NCBI GenBank assembly: GCA_964017235.1
Contig: OZ024931.1
Span: forward strand, 93,405,721 to 93,469,720
From: Sabellastarte sp. h YS-2021
Lineage: Eukaryota > Annelida > Polychaeta > Sabellida > Sabellidae
Direction: 5' to 3'
Length of the DNA stretch: 64,000 bases
The translations under genes and the position numbers were made by a program. Shown one piece after another: positions 48,301 through 57,800 of the stretch; positions within the stretch are counted from its first letter, which is position 1, and every line of letters begins with the position of its first letter. Below the pieces are notes generated by a model that saw only the letters and a program-made list of their open reading frames with translations, was not told the origin of the DNA and did not search any database.

Positions 48301-51300
48301 CAAAAATTTTCCCCTCCCCAAAAATGGCGGCCATTTTGAATTTTCGAATTTTTGCCAAAAATGGCAAAACACAAATTTGCTTCTATCTCCTTAACCGTGC
48401 GAGATAGAGCGATTTCGGCAAAATTTTCGACCCACAGGGGATCTAAGGAATGCAATCTTTGCAATTTTCCAAAAATTTTCCCCTCCCCAAAAATGGCGGC
48501 CATTTTGAATTTTCGAATTTTTGCCAAAAATGGCAAAACACAAATTTGCTTCTATCTCCTTAACCGTGCGAGATAGAGCGATTTCGGCAAAATTTTCGAC
48601 CCACAGGGGATCTAAGGAATGCAATCTTTGCAATTTTCCAAAAATTTTCCCCTCCCCAAAAATGGCGGCCATTTTGAATTTTCGAATTTTTGCCAAAAAT
48701 GGCAAAACACAAATTTGCTTCTATCTCCTTAACCGTGCGAGATAGAGCGATTTCGTCGAAATTTTCGACCCACAGGGTATCTAAGGAATGTAATATTTGC
48801 AATTTTCAAAAAAATTTCCCCTCCCCAAAAATGGCGGCCATTTTGAATTTTCGAATTTTTGCCAAAAATGGCAAAACACAAATTTGCTTCTATCTCCTTA
48901 ACCGTGCGAGATAGAGCGATTTCGGCAAAATTTTCGACCCACAGGGGATCTAAGGAATGCAATCTTTGCAATTTTCCAAAAATTTTCCCCTCCCCAAAAA
49001 TGGCGGCCATTTTGAATTTTCGAATTTTTGCCAAAAATGGCAAAACACTAATTTGCTTCTATCTCCTTAACCGTGCGAGATAGAGCGATTTCGGCAAAAT
49101 TTTAGACGCACAGGGTATCTAAGCAATGCAATCTTTGCAATTTTCAAAATATTTTCCCCTCCCCAAAAATGGCGGCCATTTTGAATTTTCGAATTTTTGC
49201 CAAAAATGGCAAAACACAAATTTGCTTCTATCTCCTTAACCGTGCGAGATAGAGCGATTTCAGCAAAATTTTCGACCCACAGGGTATCTAAGGAATGTAA
49301 TATTTGCAATTTTCAAAAAATTTTCCCTCCCCAAAAATGGCGGCCATTTTGAATTTTCGAATTTTTGCCAAAAATGGCAAAACACAAATTTGCTTCTATC
49401 TCCTTAACCGTGCGAGATAGAGCGATTTCGTCGAAATTTTCGACCCACAGGGTATCTAAGGAATGCAATCTTTGCAATTTTCCAAAAATTTTCCCCTCCC
49501 CAAAAATGGCGGCCATTTTGAATTTTCGAATTTTTGCCAAAAATGGCAAAACACAAATTTGCTTCTATCTCCTTAACCGTGCGAGATAGAGCGATTTCGG
49601 CAAAATTTTCGACCCACAGGGGATCTAAGGAATGCAATCTTTGCAATTTTCCAAAAATTTTCCCCTCCCCAAAAATGGCGGCCATTTTGAATTTTCGAAT
49701 TTTTGCCAAAAATGGCAAAACACAAATTTGCTTCTATCTCCTTAACCGTGCGAGATAGAGCGATTTCGTCGAAATTTTCGACCCACAGGGTATCTAAGGA
49801 ATGTAATATTTGCAATTTTCAAAAAAATTTCCCCTCCCCAAAAATGGCGGCCATTTTGAATTTTCGAATTTTTGCCAAAAATGGCAAAACACAAATTTGC
49901 TTCTATCTCCTTAACCGTGCGAGATAGAGCGATTTCGGCAAAATTTTCGACCCACAGGGGATCTAAGGAATGCAATCTTTGCAATTTTCCAAAAATTTTC
50001 CCCTCCCCAAAAATGGCGGCCATTTTGAATTTTCGAATTTTTGCCAAAAATGGCAAAACACTAATTTGCTTCTATCTCCTTAACCGTGCGAGATAGAGCG
50101 ATTTCGGCAAAATTTTCGACACACAGGGTATCTAAGCAATGCAATCTTTGCAATTTTCAAAATATTTTCCCCTCCCCAAAAATGGCGGCCATTTTGAATT
50201 TTTGCCAAAAATGGCAAAACACAAATTTGCTTCTATCTCCTTAACCGTGCGAGATAGAGCGATTTCGTCGAAATTTTCGACCCACAGGGTATCTAAGGAA
50301 TGTAATATTTGCAATTTTCAAAAAATTTTCCCCTCCCCAAAAATGGCGGCCATTTTGAATTTTCGAATTTTTGCCAAAAATGGCAAAACACAAATTTGCT
50401 TCTATCTCCTTAACCGTGCGAGATAGAGCGATTTCGTCGAAATTTTCGACCCACAGGGTATCTAAGGAATGCAATCTTTGCAATTTTCCAAAAATTTTCC
50501 CCTCCCCAAAAATGGCGGCCATTTTGAATTTTCGAATTTTTGCCAAAAATGGCAAAACACAAATTTGCTTCTATCTCCTTAACCGTGCGAGATAGAGCGA
50601 TTTCGGCAAAATTTTCGATCCACAGGGGATCTAAGGAATGCAATCTTTGCAATTTTCCAAAAATTTTCCCCTCCCCAAAAATGGCGGCCATTTTGAATTT
50701 TCGAATTTTTGCCAAAAATGGCAAAACACAAATTTGCTTCTATCTCCTTAACCGTGCGAGATAGAGCGATTTCGTCGAAATTTTCGACCCACAGGGTATC
50801 TAAGGAATGTAATATTTGCAATTTTCAAAAAAATTTCCCCTCCCCAAAAATGGCGGCCATTTTGAATTTTCGAATTTTTGCCAAAAATGGCAAAACACAA
50901 ATTTGCTTCTATCTCCTTAACCGTGCGAGATAGAGCGATTTCGGCAAAATTTTCGACCCACAGGGGATCTAAGGAATGCAATCTTTGCAATTTTCCAAAA
51001 ATTTTCCCCTCCCCAAAAATGGCGGCCATTTTGAATTTTCGAATTTTTGCCAAAAATGGCAAAACACTAATTTGCTTCTATCTCCTTAACCGTGCGAGAT
51101 AGAGCGATTTCGGCAAAATTTTAGACGCACAGGGTATCTAAGCAATGCAATCTTTGCAATTTTCAAAATATTTTCCCCTCCCCAAAAATGGCGGCCATTT
51201 TGAATTTTCGAATTTTTGCCAAAAATGGCAAAACACAAATTTGCTTCTATCTCCTTAACCGTGCGAGATAGAGCGATTTCGTCGAAATTTTCGACCCACA

Positions 51301-53657
51301 GGGTATCTAAGGAATGCAATCTTTGCAATTTTCAAAAAATTTTCCCCTCCCCAAAAATGGCGGCCATTTTGAATTTTCGAATTTTTGCCAAAAATGGCAA
51401 AACACAAATTTGCTTCTATCTCCTTAACCGTGCGAGATAGAGCGATTTCGTCGAAATTTTCGACCCACAGGGTATCTAAGGAATGCAATCTTTGCAATTT
51501 TCCAAAAATTTTCCCCTCCCCAAAAATGGCGGCCATTTTGAATTTTCGAATTTTTGCCAAAAATGGCAAAACACAAATTTGCTTCTATCTCCTTAACCGT
51601 GCGAGATAGAGCGATTTCAGCAAAATTTTCGACCCACAGGGTATCTAAGGAATGTAATATTTGCAATTTTCAAAAAATTTTCCCTCCCCAAAAATGGCGG
51701 CCATTTTGAATTTTCGAATTTTTGCCAAAAATGGCAAAACACAAATTTGCTTCTATCTCCTTAACCGTGCGAGATAGAGCGATTTCGTCGAAATTTTCGA
51801 CCCACAGGGTATCTAAGGAATGCAATCTTTGCAATTTTCCAAAAATTTTCCCCTCCCCAAAAATGGCGGCCATTTTGAATTTTCGAATTTTTGCCAAAAA
51901 TGGCAAAACACAAATTTGCTTCTATCTCCTTAACCGTGCGAGATAGAGCGATTTCGTCGAAATTTTCGACCCACAGGGTATCTAAGGAATGTAATATTTG
52001 CAATTTTCAAAAAAATTTCCCCTCCCCAAAAATGGCGGCCATTTTGAATTTTCGAATTTTTGCCAAAAATGGCAAAACACAAATTTGCTTCTATCTCCTT
52101 AACCGTGCGAGATAGAGCGATTTCGGCAAAATTTTCGACCCACAGGGGATCTAAGGAATGCAATCTTTGCAATTTTCCAAAAATTTTCCCCTCCCCAAAA
52201 ATGGCGGCCATTTTGAATTTTCGAATTTTTGCCAAAAATGGCAAAACACTAATTTGCTTCTATCTCCTTAACCGTGCGAGATAGAGCGATTTCGGCAAAA
52301 TTTTCGACGCACAGGGTATCTAAGCAATGCAATCTTTGCAATTTTCAAAATATTTTCCCCTTCCCAAAAATGGCGGCCATTTTGAATTTTCGAATTTTTG
52401 CCAAAAATGGCAAAACACAAATTTGCTTCTATCTCCTTAACCGTGCGAGATAGAGCGATTTCGTCGAAATTTTCGACCCACAGGGTATCTAAGGAATGTA
52501 ATCTTTGCAATTTTCAAAAAATTTTCCCCTCCCCAAAAATGGCGGCCATTTTGAATTTTCGAATTTTTGCCAAAAATTGCAAAACACAAATTTGCTTCTA
52601 TCTCCTTAACCGTGCGAGATAGAGCGATTTCGTCGAAATTTTCGACCCACAGGGTATCTAAGGAATGCAATCTTTGCAATTTTCCAAAAATTTTCCCCTC
52701 CCCAAAAATGGCGGCCATTTTGAATTTTCGAATTTTTGCCAAAAATGGCAAAACACAAATTTGCTTCTATCTCCTTAACCGTGCGAGATAGAGCGATTTC
52801 ATCGAAATTTTCGACCCACAGGGTATCTAAGGAATGTAATATTTGCAATTTTCAAAAAATTTTCCCCTCCCCAAAAATGGCGGCCATTTTGAATTTTCGA
52901 ATTTTTGCCAAAAATGGCAAAACACAAATTTGCTTCTATCTCCTTAACCGTGCGAGATAGAGCGATTTCGTCGAAATTTTCGACCCACAGGGTATCTAAG
53001 GAATGCAATCTTTGCAATTTTCCAAAAATTTTCCCCTCCCCAAAAATGGCGGCCATTTTGAATTTTCGAATTTTTGCCAAAAATGGCAAAACACAAATTT
53101 GCTTCTATCTCCTTAACCGTGCCAGATAGAGTGATTTCGTCAAAATTTTCGACCCACAGGGTATCTGAGCATTGTACTCTTGGTAATTTCTAAAAAATTT
53201 TCCCCTCCCCTAAAATGGCGGCCATTTTGAATTTTCAAATTTTTGCCAAAAATGGCAAAACACAAATTTGCTTCTATCTCCTTAACCATGTGAGATAGAG
53301 CGATTTCGTCGAAATTTTCAACCCACAGGGTATCTAAGCAATGTATTCTTTGCAATTTTCAAAAAATTTTCCCCTCCCCAAAAATGGCAGCCATTTTGAA
53401 TTTTCGAATTTTTGCCCAAAATGGAAAAACACAAACTGGCCTTAACCGTGCAAAATAGAGTTATTTTGTTGAAATTTTCGACCCATAGGGTATCTAAGAA
53501 ATGTACTCTTGGCAATTTTCAAAAAAATTTCCTTTTCCCAATAATGGCGGCCATTTGGAATTTTCAAATTTTTGCCAAAAATAGAAAAACAGGAATTGGC
53601 TTCTATCTTCTTAACCGTGCAAGATAGAGTGATTTCGTCAAAATTTTCAACCCAACC
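27337..53657 (+). repeat. 169-bp satellite array, about 155 copies (26.3 kb)
   Basis: GCTTCTATCTCCTTAACCG recurs every 169 bp from 27,337 to about 53,600. A variant shorter by 8 bp (GAATTTTTGCC in place of GAATTTTCGAATTTTTGCC) is scattered through it. Monomers fall into a few types: GTCGAAATT versus GGCAAAATT, GGGTATC versus GGGGATC, TGTAATATTTG versus TGCAATCTTTG. Their order repeats in blocks, giving higher-order structure. The last four to five monomers (53,110-53,657) are diverged. Each unit has AAAATGGC G GCCATTTT, a perfect inverted repeat containing a YY1-type ATGGCGGC word. The many 60-107-codon frames on both strands are by-products of the repeat, not genes. Copy number could be affected by assembly. 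Confidence 0.97.
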
Positions 53658-53784
53658 AATGCAAAAAGGCATGAAGCTGAAATAAATTACATCTACACTA
53701 TCAAATATTTAAGCATCATTGATATATTTTACAAATGAAACAGGGTCTTGTAAGACTACTGTACAATTTGGGCAAAAGGTTCAT
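53658..53784 (+). other. 3' segment of element D after the array
   Basis: Unique AT-rich sequence between the degenerate array edge and the subterminal inverted repeat. No other signal. Confidence 0.5.
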
Positions 53785-54032
53785 GGGTGGACATTACACA
53801 TGATAATGTGTGTTCTTCTATGCTATCCTGTTTCTATTCGCATCTACTATCAACAGGGCGGCCTATTTCTAGTTTACTGTATCTTACCTCAAAATATGTT
53901 TGCTCTGTTTGTTATTAACTCTCTATTTAAAGTGACTTATAAGCCCATATAGGGCTGGGTATTACTTCAATAGTTTTTGTATAATCCTTGTCAACATAAT
54001 ACATGTCACTATAATAAACTAATAAACTAAAC

Positions 54033-54042
54033 TAAGTCCCAA
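54033..54042. repeat. LINE target-site duplication, right copy
   Basis: TAAGTCCCAA, identical to 26,379-26,388, directly after the LINE tail. Confidence 0.6.
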
Positions 54043-54394
54043 CCCACATCCCCCACCCGGATTCCCCCCACCCACCTCTGGGACCTCCAGCTATATTGAG
54101 TGACACTAAATAAACAAAGGTATTTAATGATATCAGATGAGAAACAAAGACCTCAATGGGGTTGCAGATCTTGTGTAATAGTGAGAGAGGTGTGGAGAAG
54201 GGGAGAGGGGTGGGGGTGGGAGGTGGTGGGCTTCATTACATATAACACAAAGGGGAGTCTGAACTGAGATTGTGTCACATATTTAGGTTGCATATATATG
54301 GACCACATATATAGGTATAGAGGAAATGAATAACTGAAAACAATTTGCAAATTCTAAAAATAATATAATAAAATAATAATATAAATAATTTTTT
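54043..54394. other. Right part of element C: C-rich then AT-rich sequence
   Basis: Begins CCCACATCCCCCACCCGG with a C-rich strand bias, followed by G-rich words (GGGAGAGGGGTGGGGG near 54,200). No coding signal. Confidence 0.5.
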
Positions 54395-54680
54395 TTTAAA
54401 TAATATTTTATTTGTGAACAAATATAGAAACAGATATGCGCTTTTGGGATTATGAATTTTAGAATGGACATTGAATCATCAATCATTTAAATACTTTGAA
54501 GGAAGATTGAAAAGTATGATGAGTTGAGTTAAAAATAATATTTTATTTGTCAACAAATATAGAAACAGATATGCTCTTTTGGGATTATTATTTTAGAATT
54601 GACATTCAATCATCAATCATTTAAATACTTTGAAAATAGGTTTAGAGTTATCATTGCAGGAAGATTGAAAATATAATTTG
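54395..54680 (+). repeat. Tandem duplication, about 135-150 bp, two copies
   Basis: AATAATATTTTATTTGTGAAC (54,400) and its near-identical copy (54,535) share AAATATAGAAACAGATATG, TTTTGGGATTAT, CATCAATCATTTAAATACT and a GAAGATTGAAAA end. The second copy has an internal insertion of about 22 bp. Confidence 0.88.
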
Positions 54681-54695
54681 AGTTATGTATTCGGC

Positions 54696-54736
54696 GTCTG
54701 GGGATACACCATCTTCCTTGGAAGATATAAACAGAG
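54696..54736 (+). mobile_element. Extra Helentron-like 3' terminus
   Basis: GTCTGGGGATA (54,696-54,706) followed by the perfect hairpin ATCTTCC TT GGAAGAT (54,711-54,726) and ATAAACAGAG before T. It has the same build as the end at 54,824 but a different hairpin, and its first eleven bases match the same 5' terminus. Either element C gained a second 3' end, or a related element lost its 5' part here. Confidence 0.65.
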
Positions 54737-54861
54737 TAGATTGATGTGCTGAAGTTCATATAATAATGGGTAATTATGTTTTTAAAAATTCCCGATCAAA
54801 ACCTGTGGCGTGAGTGATGACCTGTCTGGGGATATGTTGGCGCCGAGTTGGCCCAATCTAG

Positions 54862-57800
54862 TTTATTATTGTATGAAGCACATTCTGGCCAATTTTCAGC
54901 ACTTCCGCTCTTGTAAATTGTCCTTATTTTTAAGTTTTATGAACTCGCCTCGACTGGCTTTTCTTCTGCGAGTTGTTGACTCGAGGTCTACTCGCGTTTG
55001 TTTTATTGCGTTAAAGCATGTCTTCTCATCAAACTTGTAATAAAAATACCTACAGCAAACGCATTTATTTCTTTCCTACCTGCAGAGAGGCAGGTAAGGT
55101 CGATGATCCGTGTGTCACAGTTAATCTCGAGAAATCTTTGTCTTCTCGCGGCGACATACATATATTGGAGGCGTTCTATCATTTTCGTGAAGATTTTCAG
55201 AAATCTTTACAAAAGCAAAGGGAGGTGGATCAGACCTCTTCTTCTGCTCACAAAACGAATGCACCCTCCAAGATCTGGACAGATCCTCGAATCCAGTAGT
55301 GCTATCGAGTCACTGGAGGTGGAGTTCGCCCCAGAACTCAACAAATTTCTCGCCTCGACTCGTATTCTATTCGCCTCATAGACGACTCGGGTCAAGTTCG
55401 TAGTTCGGCCGAGGATCCCTCGAAGGTTGCCTCGACCAGTCCAAAACAATATTCACACTCTTCTAGACAATATAGGAAGGGGTAAGACTGCTGAGTGCAT
55501 TACAGTCAAGATGATAGCTATAAATATTCATACAAATTGGTTGATGCCAATTGGGGCTAGAGAGTGCAATTTGAAAATTTTGAAAATGTTCTAGACAACA
55601 TGCTGTAGATCCGAGCTCACTCGGACCACTACTTGGACTATTCTAATGACCCTCAACCAGCCCCTAGTAGGCCCAAAGCACTCTGATAAGCCAACACAAG
55701 TCGAGGGCCAGATCCGTACCCTCATCTTCAGAGGAGGATCAGTACCCTGAACATATACATAGGTTCCCTAAACCCTCCAGGAAGTCATACCCTGATCAGG
55801 ACCACTTAATTCACAGTTGGTGAAGGAAACACCAACATGACCCCTACCCTCCTTATTATAGGGAAGTAGCATTGGCTGACATCCCATTCCAATATGCTGA
55901 GGAGGTGGATACGTTTTGACGCATCCTCAAGTTGCCTGAACCTAGGGAATCCTTACCTAGATCTTCAACTGCGGTCATGTGCCTTGATGATGAGAAAGAC
56001 AGGCAAAACTTAGACCAAGAGGTCCTTCCTCCATGTTGCCTCTCAATTCAATCATTAAGAATGCCTTTGATAATTTGATCAGGACTTCCAAGCAACAAAT
56101 TTACCTGAGGGTAAGTACATCCAACCACCTCCTTCCACTGTCAAGTGGTACCAGCCAGACCAGTCTTGTTATGAGGACAAATACAAGAGCTGAATACAGA
56201 CTTTGCCAAGATTTGTATTTCTCCTAAGTCATCTGGGCTCCTATGGTCAAGGTTCCTCTTCCAATTCTTAAAAACAATTGGAACATCAGGCAAGACAGAA
56301 TTTTCCACTCTCAATTTCGCTACTACCTTGTCCAAGTCTTCCTCTTTCTGTCATGTCACTTTGGAGAAGTGTCAATATAGCCTGAAACACCTTTTAAAAC
56401 AGGTCAAGTCTCAGATCAGGAAAGGTGCCGACCCTGATAAAGTAGCGAAACGTGGTTATGAGGAAGCCTGCGAGTCTCTGGATCTGTGGAATAAGACCAT
56501 CCTGATCCAACACAGGGCCTTGACTTGCCTTAGTAGTCCTTGTCCCATATTCTCCAGAGAAAATTATACTCAATGGGCAATACTGGCTTGATTAGGCTCG
56601 AAGCCGTAATGACCCTATTACAACCACACTTAGGAGAAACCAGGCGCCAAGAACTAGTTGGTGAAGGAAGACGAGGACTTCCTTCTTAAAAAAGGCACCT
56701 CAAAAAGGTTCTCAGGGTTTCGGACCCTACCAGAATAAGCCCTTTAAGAACTCCGGAAGGCGTCTTTCTGGCCGTCTTCCTTGTTTAAATCATAGTTGGT
56801 GAAGGAAGGCAAGGACTTCCTTCCTAAAAAGGCACCTCAAAGATTCTCAGGGTTTCGGACCCTACCAGAATAAGCCCTTTCGTGCTCCCCACAAGAAAAG
56901 AGGCTCCTACAGGAAACTCCCCTATGGGGGCAATTCCTCACAAAGCAGTAACCAGTCGTTTTTTCTTCCAACAGGGGAAAACAGAACTTCAGAGGCTCCA
57001 GGGGTCGTTTTTTCGACCCCACAACAGGGGAAGAGGGCGTGGATCCCTCTTCCCAATGACTCCTTTGAAACCTGAAGCAGTCCACCAGTAGGAGGTCGCC
57101 TCCGTTCTTTCAGCAGAGACTGGCAAACAAACAATTGTTCATCCAACGTATTAAACCTTATCACCAATGGCTACGTACTGCCATTCCTCTCAAAGCCCAA
57201 CTTGGTTAGTTTTTCTCTGATAATATCAGAATACAAGGCCCTCCCAAAGGACCAAGCCTTGGCCCATTGCATCCAGTCTCTACTGTCAAAGAACGTTATC
57301 GAAAGGGTGGAAAATGTAAAATCTCTCGGGTTTTACAGTCGCCTGTTTCTAGTACCCAAGCCTCACCAAAGGTGGAGGCCAGTTATAGACTTAAGCAGGC
57401 TCAACACTTTTCTACATGTAGAAAAGTTCTAGATGGAAACTCCAGAGTCCGTCAGGACCCCCCTGATTCCAGGGGAATGGGTATCGTCGATAGATCTATC
57501 GGACGCCTACCTTCACATCCCCATCCATCCTCACTCAAAGAAATACCTAAGATTTTACAACAGGTCTCAGGTGTTCCAGTTCACCTCCCTACCTTTCACA
57601 CTAGCCACAGCACCCTAGGTCTTTACCATGATCGTAAAGGAGGTGAAGCTCATGGCCCTCTCCAGGTCTCAGACTCCACCAATACCTGGTCGACTGGCTG
57701 ATCAGGTCTCAGTCGTGGGAGGAAGCCCTAGTGAACACTCAGGCAGTGGTAGATCTAACCCAGTCCTTGGGATGGATCATCAATCAATGAAATCAACTGA

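Larger units (their letters stand above)
26875..53820 (+). mobile_element. Helentron-like element D carrying the 26-kb satellite
   Basis: The 5' end ATGTCCACCC follows TT. A hairpin with 10-bp arms (TCCACCCCCC at 26,878-26,887 and GGGGGGTGGA at 26,889-26,898) forms the head. Then come a 7-bp minisatellite and two 157-bp repeats, then the 169-bp array. Beyond the array, GGGTGGACAT (53,785-53,794) is the exact inverse of the first ten bases. The hairpin ACACAT GATA ATGTGT (53,796-53,811) follows, and the end TTCTTCTA lies before T. The last bases deviate from the CTAG seen in elements A-C, so the exact 3' end is uncertain by a few bases. At 26.9 kb it would be very large for a non-autonomous element, almost entirely because of array growth. 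Confidence 0.75.
26389..54032 (+). mobile_element. Truncated LINE, split by Helentron-like element D
   Basis: The left part (26,389-26,874) ends with a LINE-type C-terminal coding tail. The right part (about 53,821-54,032) looks like a LINE 3' UTR ending in AATAAACTAATAAACTAAAC, just before the 10-bp duplication TAAGTCCCAA. Own length is about 0.7 kb, so it is strongly 5'-truncated. The left half shows no continuous frame before about 26,600 and is degenerate. Confidence 0.6.
24143..54861 (+). mobile_element. Helentron-like element C, complete ends, interrupted by a LINE and element D
   Basis: The 5' end ATATCCCCAGAC (24,143-24,154) follows TT and forms a hairpin: TATATCCCC pairs with GGGGATATA at 24,162-24,170, and GAC pairs with GTC around a GAAA loop. 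A CGCC microsatellite lies at 24,187-24,212. At the other end GTCTGGGGATAT (54,824-54,835) is the exact 12-base inverse of the start. It is followed by a bulged hairpin (TTGG..GCC / GGC..CCAA) and the end ATCTAG before TT at 54,862. Without its insertions the element is about 3.1 kb. It lies in the left region of the DIRS element. Confidence 0.75.

Noticed and set aside
27349-53627. Some 300 open frames of 60-107 codons on both strands
   Set aside because: They repeat with the 169-bp satellite period on both strands at once, have no start context or known motif, and follow entirely from the tandem array.
15818-53657. CRISPR array
   Set aside because: The repeats are contiguous long monomers without unique spacers, and the DNA is animal.
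27337-53657. Centromere
   Set aside because: Higher-order satellite structure alone is not proof. The array sits in an intron, inside a transposon, and is short for most centromeres.
53869-53872. CTAG before TTT as the 3' end of element D
   Set aside because: No hairpin directly upstream. The inverse of the 5' start plus hairpin at 53,785-53,811 is a far better candidate.
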